A stretch of DNA of 52,104 nt, from contig NW_003156734.1 of assembly GCF_000003605.2 (NCBI RefSeq), forward strand, positions 767,568-819,671, given 5' to 3'. The position numbers and the translations under genes are program-made. Under the pieces are notes generated by a model. It saw only the letters and a program-made list of their open reading frames with translations. It was not told the origin of the DNA and made no database searches. This DNA is from Saccoglossus kowalevskii. Its lineage: Eukaryota; Hemichordata; Enteropneusta; Harrimaniidae. Positions 34,187 through 47,597 of the stretch are shown here, in pieces (position 1 is the first letter of the stretch; every line of letters begins with the position of its first letter).

Positions 34187-34868
34187 CAGGGGAAGAATAC
34201 AACAGGAGAGGGAATGGGAGGGAGTGGAGTACAATAAGAGAGGGATGGAGTACAATGGGGTGGGATACAATGGGAGAGAGATGGAGTACAATTGGAGGGG
34301 TGGAGTTCGATGAGGTAGGGTACAATGGGAAAGAGACGAAGTACGATGAGGTAGGGTACAATGGGAAAGAGACAAAGTATGATGGGAGGGGTGGAGTTCG
34401 ATGAGGTAGGGTACAATTGGAAAGAGATGGAGTACAATGGGAGGGGTGGAGTTTGATGGGGTAGGGTACAATGGGAATGAGATGGAGTACAATGGGAGGG
34501 GTGGAGTTCAATGGGGTAGGGTACAATGGGAATGAGATGGAGTACAATGGGCGGGGTGGAGTTCAATGGGGTAGGGTACAATGGGAGAGAGATGCAGTAC
34601 AATGGGAGGGGTGGAGTTCAATGGGGTAGGGTACAATGGGAGAGAGATGAAGTACAATGGGAGGGGTGGAAATCAATGGGGTAGGGTACAATGGGAAAGA
34701 GATGAAGTACAATGGGAGGGGGAAGAATACTATGGGAGAGGTGTGGAATACAATTGGGGGGGATTGTAATGCAATGGGGAAAAGCGGAGTTCAACAAGAA
34801 GGACAAAAATAACATGGGAGAGGTGTAGAGTATAATAGAAGAGGGGTGGAGAAGGAATGTCGGAGGGT
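34187..34868. repeat. Minisatellite with 55-bp higher-order unit
   Basis: Built of ~17-21-bp motifs such as GGTAGGGTACAATGGGA and GGGGTGGAGTTCAATGG. The GGGGTGGA variant begins at 34441, 34496, 34551, 34606 and 34661 (and GAGGGGGA at 34716), exactly 55 bp apart. The left part (34187-34440) and the end after 34720 are less regular. Plus strand G-rich. The four proline/serine/histidine-rich frames on the minus strand are repeat artefacts. Confidence 0.95.
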
Positions 34869-36424
34869 GTAATGCAGTACAAACAATTAATGAAACATTA
34901 ATTGGATAATTTAGTATCAGTAAATGTGCAAAACTGATGATATTTAAGCTTAGTAATCATAGAGAAATGAGTCACGAAAGCAGTGTTAAAATCACCGAGT
35001 AATAAATATAGATGATTTGTTCACATGTAGAATGGTATCATGGCATTGGTCCCACTGTGCTACATACTTCTTAATCTCGATAAGTGCAACCCAATGCTTT
35101 GATGGAATACTCTTACTCAGCAAGCTAGCGTAATTTCATCTTGGCCAAGGCATTGATAAAAACCGTCTCTCAATCCTTCCTATTGCTTATTGCATTAGTC
35201 GGCTTTCTTTGAAGCTTTCTATCGGCTACCTTTCAGTTTCATCCTGACCACTAGCTAGCACCTACCATGTGAATTTCAACACTGTACTCAATCAAATAGG
35301 TACAACAACAATCAATAATATTTTATTACTGACGTGGTATATATTTGTATATCATACAGAATTTAAATTCTGTGCAGTGATTGGACAATATGCAGTTCAA
35401 TGGGGTAGGGTACAATATATATTATATATACATTTTTGCGCTATCTTCTGAGATAGATCCCTAGAGAGATAGCACATTCAAACTGTCAACCAGGACTGAA
35501 GTGTCACGCACACATAGACCAGGCCGTTTTCAAAATGGCAGCCTTTTACGAAACACGAAAAGACGAGTTTCCGCTTTTGTCGGTGTCGCTATTATTCTAC
35601 CGAAATATTGCGTCTCCATTATGGTAGCTTCATTGTATCAAGACATGGAGCGCAAATAATCAACTACCAGCTCTATTACCATATAGAAAGTTGACTACAA
35701 CCACAAAGTTTTCTTAAATGTACATGAACATTAATATTGCACATATTGGAAAGGTGTGTTGCTTTGAGCGATGATTTATTTACAATTGATTTATCAGAAT
35801 TGGTATGTTATAAAACACACTATAGCTTTCCTTATTCAGGCTCAAAAATGTGCTGCATTTTTGAGAGATTCAAAAACATATTGCTATTTCATATATGTGT
35901 TTAAAGTTAACAAGAGGGCAATAGTGAACAGTTAAACCAATATATATTATAGTTATATTGACGTACATTTTTTTGTTTACTATCTATAAAATATTTGTTA
36001 TTAATTTCTGATGAAGGCCAAGCAGCACTCATGTTTCCTCATTTTGTTTAATATTTTTCGAATGTAAATCTTGTCGGCTCATACAAACGAGGAATGGAAT
36101 AATCAACATGAAGAGTCCATCATATCACGAATTAAATGTCAAATATTATCTGATGATTTGATCTTCAAATTTCACAGGTACGTGTCAGAAATTGATGAAA
36201 CAATCTAAAGGCTCCCAAGGTGATGTGCTTTAATAAAATTTTCTGTATATGACTGGAAATGAGAAAGCGTTCCATGGTGATGTGTTGCCGATTACACAAG
36301 GTGTGTTGAAGCACGTTGATTATTTGCGTAATGACTTCAGTTGATACTGTTATATTTACGTAATAGTGAACCTTTCAGAGATGGTGATGTAAACTGACAA
36401 CCATCTGCTTTTGAAGGGTTGTGA
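34869..36424 (-). other. Giant PDZRN intron between arrays
   Basis: No exon seen. The part at 35520-35650 has more CpG than its surroundings and a YY1-like AAAATGGCAGCC. There is no supporting gene, so I do not call a promoter. An orphan minisatellite unit is at 35394-35416. Confidence 0.6.
35394..35416. repeat. Orphan unit of the 55-bp minisatellite
   Basis: AGTTCAATGGGGTAGGGTACAAT, 23 bp, is identical to the core of the 34187-34868 array but stands alone about 525 bp past its end, followed by an AT-rich run. Confidence 0.85.
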
Positions 36425-36429
36425 GGGTG

Positions 36430-36950
36430 CTAGATAAATTTAAATATATATATGTAAATTCCCATCCCTCACCCCAATTATTGGCCGGTCCTTAATCAGC
36501 AGTACATTTATTTTGCCCTAAATATTGAATAGAACAATCCATAACCAGCATACACCTACCTCTACTTCACCCTTAGCAATTAATGGTCAGTCCCTAAACA
36601 GCAGTACACCAATAAAAAGACATACCCCATAACAATGAATGGTCGTTCCCTAATCAGCAGTAGATTTATTTTCTCCCTGAATACTAGTATTGGATGGAAC
36701 AATTCATAACCAGCATACATCTTTCTCTACTTCACCCTTAGTAATTAATGGTCAGTCCCTAAACAGCAGTACACCAATAAAAAGACATACCCCATAACAA
36801 TTAATGACTAGTCCCTAAGTAGCAGTATACTTGTATGCACTCTTCTTAAGTAATGTCAGTCCCTAACCAGTACACCGACATGCACTCCCCCCAAAAATTA
36901 TTGGCCAGTCCCTAACCAGTACACCTACACACACTTCACTCATTCATTCG
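36430..36950. repeat. Diverged repeat, 165-bp duplication plus shorter units
   Basis: A segment with AATGGTCAGTCCCTAAACAG, then CAGTACACC and AAAAAGACATACCCCATAACAAT, occurs at 36582 and again at 36747 (165 bp apart). Shorter related units with TCCCTAACCAG and GTACACC follow to about 36950. Other partial units begin near 36480. Confidence 0.85.
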
Positions 36951-39900
36951 ATAAATTTCAATTATTCTTATATTATAAATATAGTATATAATAACCGACA
37001 GGTAAAATCAAGCCTATGATGAACCCTAAACATGCATGGTTGCACAAAACTTGAATCTGCTCAACCTGAAAATAAGCTAGTCATAAAATCTTCATAGCGT
37101 ATCTATTTTGTCTATTCATAGTTTTCATTAAGGGGTTAAAACTCACTATTAAAGCACAGGATAGTCAGTGGCTATGCAAGACTGAAAAAAAAAAAATGTG
37201 GATATAGCTACTTTGTATCAAAAGCTAGAAAATAGATTAGCCCAATCACGCAGAAATAATCAAACATAGCTTAGTCCAATCAACCTGAAAAATGAAAAAG
37301 TCAAATAACGTTGAAATACTATGATTCTTGACAAAATGATATCTTTCATTTCTATAGATCAATCATAGAGTACAGAGCGTTTCTAATTTGGCATCTTTTA
37401 TACAACAAAGAAATTCAATTCACTCAATATTACGAGAAGAGTAATAGGAAGAACAGCCATAATGCCACTGGCGTGAATTTTTTTTTTCTAAAAAGCAGGT
37501 TTTTTAATGTTAACAGTAATATTTGCGTGACAGGATACAATGACCTATGTCCCTTTAAATATTAAAGCTAAACAACAACTACTCTACTGGGAACTGTTCT
37601 TGCTCATTTTGAATCTATTTTTTTTTTTGCAGAAAGGAATTTTCCATTCCAAGCAATTTTTCAAATCCATTTTCAGTTTCCTGACTTAGCAGGTTTTCCC
37701 TGCAGCTCTTTGATGCTTCTTATAAAAACGAGTTTAAAAAAAGAATTCAAGAAGACGGTTGCGTATGTGAAACACAGTTGTTAGACATTCCGTAACCTTA
37801 TATATGTACACACACACACTCGCCTACAATAGAATGGGACATCATCAAAAATGGCCTCTGAGACTCTCTACCTTGATTTTACAAATCTATAATATTAAGT
37901 AAGGGTCTCTTTATCAAAGCAGTTGTTCTCAAAGTAATCACAATGACAGAATTTACCAGGGTTTGTTCTCAAGCTAAGAAAATAGTATTAAGTTGAGACC
38001 AAGTATTAAGATATTCTCCAACCCATCAGATTTCAGTCTGTCCATTTATTCGTCTCGTATTTACTTTACCCCGCAGCTATCAATACATCTTGGGGGATTT
38101 GCGGTTTTCAAATGTACTGATAAAATACCAAGTGTGGCTTCTTTTAAGCTCTGGTTTATTCCTTCAACAGTTCAAAGTGTGTGTTCCGGAGAAGACATCT
38201 CCATTAAACCTGAGATTCCGCAGACAGAGTGACTACATTTCAACAAAAGCGGGCCCAACCTTTTAAGATAACCCCCAGGTACAAGGCACTAGTACCTGTA
38301 CAAGAACGTCACTCAAATATCAAAATCCATCATAAATAAATTACTTGGGAAAAATACTTTCACTTAATGTTACATGTTACCTGCATGCTCTTTGATGCTA
38401 TCTACGAGTCAAAACACATGATTATATACACTCAAAATGAAAATGGCGATTTTGTTTCTAGAAAATTCTCAACACTTCTATATGCTACGTGACATTGCAT
38501 TTTAAACATAAGCCGACATGCAATACGGCACACATCATAAAAAAGACAAATTATTTTTTTGATTTCAAAATCATGCAATTTCATCACCATATGCTACTTA
38601 TTCACCAAAAAACCTTGATTAAATAGAAAAACCGTACAAAAGCGTGCTTTCATTTTACAGACAAACAAGCAAAACATATTGTAAATGCGGTTTTGGCAAT
38701 ACAAGCAGGAATACTACTGAGGAATACAGGATGTCAAAAAAAAAGGTTCAAATTGCGTAAAATATGGAGCAGTGAGGCAGAAGGACCACCTAGACTGGAA
38801 CATTGTCTTGATGTTTAAGGAAACACCTTGAGCTGCAAAGCAATTATACTCATGGATTTAATAAAGCCAATCAATTGTTACGTGCTGTTGCAGTAATACT
38901 ATGAAGTCAGTCTGTAATACAAAGAGCGGTACAAATACACAACAGTTATGGGGGTGGTGTCGAGGGGCGAGGGGGTTTGAAGGTCATTCACACACTAACT
39001 TTATGTCTTTTAACAAACTACCATAATACGATTTGTATTATGGAATGCCAATCATCGAAAAAAATATTTTTAAAGTGCTACAGTTCTCAAACCGTGCCTT
39101 CATGGTCGATTACAATGCATGTAAAAACCACTGTTTGTTAAAGACGAATTTTGAACGCGTGCTGAATGTCTACGTGATGCAGATGAACTGAATAGAATAG
39201 AATAGCGATTCCACCTTCTTTGGTACGAACCTTACTTTCTCGGAGACTGCCAATCTAATTAAAATAGTGCTCTTCAGTTCTGTGACCTAGAGAAATCATT
39301 ACGTTTTCACAAAAGAAGCCAACAAGGCTAATTAACACACAGCGGCTCATTCTCTTGAGTAGCAGCGAACATATAGCGACTCATTCTCGGGAGTCACACA
39401 CTCACACAGAATGTCTTGTATAATTTTAATTAATATGCAAATTACCTAATTAGAATAACATTCTGTCTTATCATTTGAAAAACTGACCTGACATTCATTT
39501 TTATTTTATAGCCGTGAATATACTGTATTATGCGTATCACGATACATGCTGGACAGCTTGTGCCTCTCAGGGCTCTTGTTTCTTAACTCATCATTTGAAC
39601 TACGATATGATGAACTGAAAACTACGTCAATCCTCAGGACAACAAATGATGCCTGCTACCCATTGGTACAGATTTAGTAACCGAAGTACTAGTACCTCAC
39701 GGGAGGAGGTTACAGCAATCTGTATGTCCCATGATGCTTTGCACAGCTACCAATAGATTGTGCTCATCTTCACACTTTGGAGGCTAAATAAATTTTCCGT
39801 CATACATGTATGTTATGAAAAGTATAAGGCATTAATGAATGTCAAAATCAAATTTTATTCCGTTTATTTAGAGATTTTTTCAATCAAAACATAGAAAAAC

Positions 39901-42479
39901 ACGGTACATGTGTACTATGACAGAACAAGGAAATGAAACTATATTTAATCTTGGCTCTACTCAGACGGCATTGCTATACGGACGTGTAGTGATGTACAAA
40001 ATGGCCGATGTTAAGTACATTAAACAACTACGAAAACAACTATTGGCAAATTCCATAAACTGGTCACAAAAATAACCAGTCAAAGAAGACCTAATAAAAG
40101 CTCTTCAGAAAAAAAAAATCTATACTGTAGAAATTCGTGACAAGTGCATATATGCATAGCAATCACAGGAAATAGACCAATATTAAAAAATAAAGACCAC
40201 GGCATGCTAATATACACTATCACGGTCACAACGTCTTGCTTTAATAGACATAGTTCCTGCAGATATGATGAACAAAGTACCGCTTTAATACTACATCTAT
40301 CCACTTATTAAATCATCTGCACCTTAATTTTCCATCAACGACTTAAGATTGAAACTCGCTACCTTCTTGCATGCTTCTGCGGCACGTTAACAATGTCTTA
40401 TTACATTTTGAAGGTAGAAACACTCGGAATGAAAAGACTTAATGACAAGACTGACCAGGGAGACAAATGAGTCAAATTGAAGGTAAAATTATCTTCAAGA
40501 CAGAACACAGCCATCATGTCTACTGGATACATTAACTATAATGTGTGTACAACTATTATTACGGAAATAAACCCATATCAAATTAAATGTGCAAGCAGAA
40601 ATCTCTCTGGCAATAACAGGATTTAATATTAACACCTGAGAATGCACAGAAATACAGTAATTTGGTTTCACAACACAAATTTTCGTGTTCAACTCATGGT
40701 TTAGGAGAATTTGGGAAACTACTACTACTTTGGGAAACTACTGGGTAGGAAATGAATTGACTTTTAGGAAATTCAGTTCTTTACAAAATACAATTGTCCA
40801 TTTTTGTGTTTTTTTTAGTCCAAAAACACTTAAGCAGTACCAAATTGGTATGGTGGTGATATGTTATGTTACGGTACATAGCATATATAGCTGAAAATTA
40901 TGTTTTTTGGTTTCCCTGCTGCCTAGGATTGTTTTATGCAAACAGCCTAGGCCTCGCAATAAATCAGTCCATGTATATCCATTATGGTTCAATATGAATT
41001 CATAAACATCATGGGGAAGGGGGGTAGCCTCTAGCCTTTTTAAATTTTAACCTCACAAACGTCTCCAAATTATTCAGTAGCAAAACATTTGGGCAGTAAA
41101 CGATTTACTCCCTATGCACTATAACGGTTTAGATGATGTGATATTGTGATCTACTATATCGTATATTTACTCCGCAGTGAATCTCATTTCAAAGCAGCAA
41201 TGATAAGCTGCCATCCATATCAAAATGCAACGAAGAATACCAATCGTTTACATATAACCTGTAGTATGGTCTATCTAACAAAAAAAGTAGTACAGCGATT
41301 CTCGATCCCCTAAGATTTCCGTCTACGCTTGGGTTTATAAAACGACTGCTATTCCCATATGCCTCGGAGGAAGCAATGTTTACGTACACATGGGGAGAGC
41401 AGGATAAATCAGGAGACTATTCGTATGTATCAATATTTTAATCTTAATATTGCCCTGCAGAATTTCACAAAGGTTGGCAGTCCAAACTGCAAAGAACTGT
41501 GGGTAAAATAATAAGTACATTCGGTGATGATGGTGAAAGGAAGCTTTCATCAAATCATCGCTGAATTAGTAGCTGTCTGTCATTGAATACTGCAGCTTCC
41601 TTTTAACCATCTATTTGCCTTTTCCCGTGATACATAGGTAAACTTCATTAAATCTCGTTTTATGTTCAACAGAAACTGTCATTTCAAATGCAAGGTTTTT
41701 TTTAATCCCGGTCAACTTTCACAAGTAGTATTTATACTATCTATTTCTCTTTCAAGCTTTTCACATCAGAGTGTGTTTAAGCATTGCAATTCCCGATTCC
41801 TATATTTGAGCTTTGTGTTGGCTTAAGACAACCTAATGCGAGACGTGGTCCGAATCTCAATATGATGGCTCATCTCTTTTGTTATCACCGCACAATCTGA
41901 TGAAACCTATGCTCAAATTAACAATCCAGAGATTTTCTGCTGGGAAAACTATATAATCAGCACCAGGTGAAATAACGCCTGTCAACAGCGATAGTAACAC
42001 GTCATCCAATAGATGCAATACTTCTATCTCTCTTACTAAGTCAATATTTCCTGCTTTAACGTCTTTCAGCCTACGGTTTTCCAGTATTGATCGCACATTT
42101 TGCCGTAAGCAAGCAGTTTTCTCAAGTCAGCCACATGCATATCTTCGCCACAAATCACATAAGCTCAATCAACATTATACAAGCTAAGTCTACTGCAAGC
42201 TTGCAGACCCTGGCTATCACTATTGATTCACAGATACAGCAGTATATTACTTCCCTTTCATCAAGACAGTTCCATCTTTGCCATCACAGCTGGAAAACAC
42301 TCTTATCAACAAATCTTCCAATATGTATGTATATTGGAACACCGCTTGATTTAGGTTTTATAGAAACATGGAACTAACTATTGGCACCTGAAGAAGAACA
42401 CTGAACAAATTGTAATATTTAATTACCAAATATACATGCTAATTTTTTTATTTTACAACAAAGGTTATTCATGAGCTTC
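36951..42479 (-). other. Giant PDZRN intron, fourth block
   Basis: AT-rich, no recognisable exon. It includes a small GAATA repeat near 39188-39204, a two-copy CAGCG..CTCATTCTC phrase at 39342-39395, and an ATGCAAATTACCTAATTAG stretch at 39437. A minus-strand frame of 79 codons (41857-42096) looks somewhat protein-like but I cannot name it. Confidence 0.65.
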
Positions 42480-43748
42480 ATAAACACATGTCTAAACACT
42501 GACTGCATCCTTGTCTAAACACTCAATGTATCCATGTCTAAACACTGACTGCATCCTTGTCTAAACACTCAATGTATCCATGTCTAAACACTGACTGCAT
42601 CCTTGTCTAAACACTCAATGTATCCATGTCTAAACACTGACTGCATCCTTGTCTAAACACTCAATGTATCCATGTCTAAACACTGACTGCATCCTTGTCT
42701 AAACACTCAATGTATCCATGTCTAAACACTGCCTGCATCCTTGCCTAAACACTCAATGTATCCATGTCTAAGCAATGACTGCATCCTTGTCCAAACACTC
42801 AATGTATCCATGTCTAAACACTCAATGTATCCTATGTCTAAACACTCAATGTATCCATGTCTAAACACTCAATGTATCCATGTCTAAACACTCTATGTAT
42901 CCATGTCTAAACACTCAATGTATCCATGTCTAAACAATGACTGCATCCTTGTCCAAACACTCTATGTATCCATGTCTAAACACTCAATGTATCCATGTCT
43001 AAACACTCAATGTATCCATGTCTAAACACTGACTGCATCCTTGTCTAAACACTCAATGTATCCATGTCTAAACACTGCCTGCATCCTTGCCTAAACACTC
43101 AATGTATACATGTCTAAACACTGACTGCATCCTTGTCTAAACACTCAATGTATCCATGTATAAACACTGACTGCATCCTTGTCTAAACACTCAATGTATC
43201 CATGTATAAACACTGACTGCATCCTTGCCTAAACACTCAATGTATCCATGTCTAAACAATGACTGCATCCTTGTCCAAACACTCAATGTATCCATGTCTA
43301 AACACTCAATGTATCCATGTCTAAACACTCAATGTATCCATGTCTAAACACTCAATGTATCCATGTCTAAACACTCAATGTATCCATGTCTAAACACTCA
43401 ATGTATCCATGTCTAAACACTCTATGTATCCATGTCTAAACACTCAATGTATCCATGTCTAAACACTCAATGTATCCATGTCTAAACACTCAATGTATCC
43501 ATGTCTAAACACTCAATGTATCCATGTCTAAACACTCTATGTATCCATATCTAAACACTCAATGTATCCATGTCTAAACACTCAATGTATCCATGTCTAA
43601 ACACTCAATGTATCCATGTCTAAACACTCAATGTATCCATGTCTAAATCACTCAATGTATCCATGTCTAAATCACTCAATCAATGCCTAAACACTCATTG
43701 AAACCATGTTAAAACACTCATTGAATCCATTGCTAAACACTCACTTCA
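42480..43748. repeat. 23-bp minisatellite, about 55 units, with 46-bp and ~345-bp higher-order structure
   Basis: Two unit types: A, ACTCAATGTATCCATGTCTA plus AAC, and B, ACTGACTGCATCCTTGTCTA plus AAC. The left part alternates A and B strictly (46-bp dimers), the middle is irregular, and 43280-43640 is almost only A. The rare variant GCCTGCATCCTTGCC occurs at 42731 and 43077, 346 bp apart (15 units plus one inserted base), so a large block was also duplicated. The right end decays from about 43645. Confidence 0.96.
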
Positions 43749-44347
43749 TCTATTGTACATACAAAGCAGTATTCAGCTTGCTGACATCGACAAACATTCA
43801 AAAACAGTCTCTTCCTAGAATTCTCAGCACATGCATACTAATCAATACCTGCCAGGTGTTTTGTCTTGACAGGGGCGACCATTTCTTTTGTATGTATGCA
43901 ATTATCTTGCACCCTGAGGTGACCCAAATTGATTCAAACTTCTTTCGTTATTCTGCTCCATCTCACAAGTATTGACATCTACATTGCTCATCACAGACAA
44001 CCAAATTTAATGAATTAATTAAAATGAAAAAACAACCTTTCTTTCAGGGATGTTTCATTCAAATCCTAGAGAATAGATTTGCTTCTCAACAACTATAAAA
44101 TAATGTTCTCATAAAACAATGAAAATCTAAAGTAAAATAAACAACACGATAGAATACAATTTCATCATTATTAGGAAAATAGATAGAGGGCACCACCTAA
44201 CACTAGGGGGCGCTAAAATATTCTGTGCTCTGGAGATTTATTAAAGGACAAATGCATTAACATACTCGCAGATCTCAAACATTTTCTCAACAGTAACTGT
44301 AATGTTTTTGATTTATAGTTTATGAATTGCCATATTGTCTTTACAGC
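43749..44347 (-). other. Intron between the 23-bp array and the foldback element
   Basis: An 89-codon plus-strand frame begins in the array and runs to 43975; it has no recognisable domain. Nothing else seen. Confidence 0.6.
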
Positions 44348-45043
44348 AAGTCTCAGAAGTATTGGGGCAGCCAATTTGCAAACTCGCTAGCAAATTGGCT
44401 AACTGCTTGGGTTTTGACTAAACGGTTGGCTTTCGAATCTCACTTGCATCGGTTTGTGATCATGTCCACTCTGGACGAGTCTATATTGCATTAGGGGACA
44501 TAGTCTAAGAATGTTTTTACGCATCCTTGGGCTGGTACATGTCTGGATTCCCTGAATGATTTGAGCCCGAAAATGGCCACAGTCAGGTGGCGTGATAATA
44601 TTATAAATGCGATTAATCTACCGATATTTATTATGAGGTTAACCTTCTTGAACACTGCTTGAAACCAAATAGACAAGTTGAGAAACAGTTTCCTACAAAT
44701 CAGGGAGAAAATAGCAAACTTTCACACTCAAATGATTCGTTGAGGTAAGCCAACCGCTGAAAAAAAACGACCTCATTCGTCGTTTTTGTGTGGACACGAA
44801 ACGCATAGAAGACTTTCCCTGGCATATTTCAATGCGAAACCACCATCCAACTGTAAGACCGTTGCTGATTAGCTCATAAAGTATGAGGATCATCCCCTAC
44901 TGTTACATAGATTCGTCTTATATGAGCGTGACCTTAAGACAGCACCAGCGAGATTCGAAAGCCAACCGTTTAGTCAAAACCCAAGCAGTTAGCCAATTCG
45001 CTAGCGAGTTTGCAAATTGGCTGCCCCAATACTTCTGAGACTT
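44348..45043. mobile_element. Foldback-type DNA element, 696 bp, 94-bp terminal inverted repeats
   Basis: The left repeat (44348-44441, beginning AAGTCTCAGAAGTATTGGGG) and right repeat (44950-45043) are reverse complements at 93 of 94 positions. Each repeat holds its own stem, with GCCAATTTG near one side and CAAATTGGC near the other, and the right copy has the palindrome CGCTAGCG. The 508-bp interior has no transposase-like frame and contains a further stem, AAAAACGAC (44763-44771) with GTCGTTTTT (44779-44787). I see no clear target-site duplication in the flanks. A non-autonomous element moved by an unknown transposase is likely. Confidence 0.9.
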
Positions 45044-47597
45044 TCTGTATATACTGTAGGTATGTTGGATATTTGAGCTATTGCATTTTCTGGGATTATG
45101 ATTTGAACTACCAGACGTTAGGTTATTCCCAGATACCATGCTTAGCAACAATTGCATTAAAAAAGTTGCAGACCCCCCCCCCTCCCCGCCAATGCTGTCA
45201 CTCACATAAACACAATGGAGTGCGTTAATTTCATGAGACAAATATTAGAATTTTGCAGCAGTGAAACATTTCACTAGCGTAGTAAGTAAATAAGCTATTT
45301 ACAGTAACGTCATGTTGGCAATGAAACATTGCGTGGTCAAATCATTCAAAAGTAAAATGTTGAGCTTACATTATCATATTCACTAAAAGTGCTGTCACAC
45401 AAGAAATACAGTAAATCGATCATGACATTTAACAGATACACAAATTGGGGTCAAGTTTGGTCACATGACCAAAGAATGGTGATACTGCAAGTACTTCACT
45501 ATTTACTCGTTTTGGCATTACTCGTTTTCGCCCATCGCAAGCAAGCCAATAAATATAAATCAGCTAAAATAGGTCACGACTAAATCAACCAGCGAACATG
45601 ACAGGGCAGACAAGCTCACTTTTAAGAGATTTTTTCCTGAATATGTGAGAAATGATTGCATTAATAAGAGAAGCAAGACGCATTGATTGATTTTCTGAGC
45701 AGATAAGCAGAGATCACGGAAAATGTATACCACACATTTGACACTACAAGATACAAAAGACGACTGAGACTACTTGCAAGGAACCTGGATTATTACTCTT
45801 CATCAAAAATGAATCCATTTTGATTAAATCACTTTGCTGTATAAACTCAGTAACCAGCATAAGCAAGGCAGGAAAGGGCAATAATTTTCAGAGATCTTGT
45901 CAGCAATCGAGTATTAGATAGTTCTCTGGACCCAGGTGCGGTTAGCGAAAACAGATAATTGCCAAGACGTTTACTAAACATTACATTGTAGCTTTCCTGT
46001 ATGTATACGGTAGCAGAAAGAAAAACATGAGCCAACATGGTGACCAGTCAAAAAAAAGGCTTTTAAATTAGACGGCATTAAAATGTAGAGTTGACAGCAG
46101 ATTGCTCATTTTTCCAGCGTGGATTCAAACAGGCTTACATCAAAGTTCCTGAGTGTGATCCAGTCTAATAATACATAAATCTCTCTATACAACTGTAGAT
46201 GAATTACAATAATGACTTATCCTTACTAAAGTTTCATTTGACAAAATGAACTTGAAGTAAATCTCCTCTCTTTGAACAAGTTGCAATGATTATTCTTTTG
46301 TTCAAACTAACCGTCCACTTAGGAGCGCAAGGAGGAAATCCCATCATTTTTGTGATCTTGGCAAGTATTATGGGATAATTTCAATAAAATTGTTAACCCT
46401 TGCTGTGTAATATAGAACATGTGCATAAAATACAGATGGGAAGGAACTGGGAAGAAAGAAACTCTCCATGAATAATTGATGTTATTCCCTATGCCGATCC
46501 ACAGGGAGGATAATACAAGTTTCATTATTTCAATGGCATTAGAGTAATACAAGACGGAGACAGGACAGTATAATTAGAGAATACCGAGCATGGACACTGT
46601 AGGCGACAAAACTATTATTTATCAATCCGTAACCATGGAGCTGATTTAGATTTTGTTTTTTTCTCATATACGAGATTAAAACGAAAGCTACACGGCAGAC
46701 ACTGTAAGGTAATTGAAGCACAGAATATACAATACAAGAGTCGTGCCTTCATTAGAAGCTAGGGAATTCATCACAGAATAACCAACCTCAGATTTCTGCT
46801 ATCATAAAAAGCAATTTCATCACCATCGCAAATTTTACATAATCAATAACAAATTGACTATCCAACACTGAGACATTGTGCATTTTGCTGAATTTGTCAA
46901 TTTATTTGTGAATAAAAAAAAACAGGATACAGACAGTTAAAGTGAATAAACTCCTGGCACTAGAGTCTGTTTAGGCATGGCAGGGCTCGGCATTATTATT
47001 CAAGTCAAGTATACTGAGTAACTGTATTAACACATGCTCTACTGTGAATAACAGCAATTAAATTGTCATTCTCACTGTTTTATCTTCTAGTAATTGTAGA
47101 TTTTATTCTGACAACTGCCCACCAATAAATCATAATGCAATCTACCAGGGTTTGTGTTGTGCTACAACAATTTTTTTTCCCCTTTACATGCATCATATAG
47201 TTACAAATATTCATCAGCCATCGATCAGTACTAGTACTCCGCTGGAAATCAGTCCATAGTCTACATATAGTCAATATTCATACACTCAAATGTTCTTACA
47301 GGAACTGCATTTTAGTGGCAAAGCAAAGTACTGTAAAACGACTAATTTTCACTGGGTTTAAATTTAACTTCATATTCTATGCTCAATTTTACATATTCAA
47401 TGGGTTTTAATCAGCAAATAAGCAAAAAAAAAAACAGTGAATAATTAACCCTTTTAGAACTGTCTATTTCACACCAAAAATATAAACCACCGTATGTTTT
47501 TGAACAGACTCACACATCCAGAATTTACTGACTCTTTTCATACACATTTAAAATATTCATACTGTTTGAGGAACAACTAATAATATGTAACTAACTT
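45044..47597 (-). other. Giant PDZRN intron, fifth block
   Basis: AT-rich unique sequence, including a C-rich run at 45173-45187. No exon or repeat of note seen. Confidence 0.65.

Noticed and set aside
34038-34602. Long Pro/Ser/His/Leu-rich frames of up to 169 codons on the minus strand
   Set aside because: They are translations of the 55-bp minisatellite in several frames at once and show no selection for one frame.
35520-35650. Promoter near a YY1-like site in a CpG-richer patch
   Set aside because: No first exon or open frame follows on either strand.
42480-43748. CRISPR-like array
   Set aside because: The 23-bp units are contiguous with no unique spacers, and the genome is animal.
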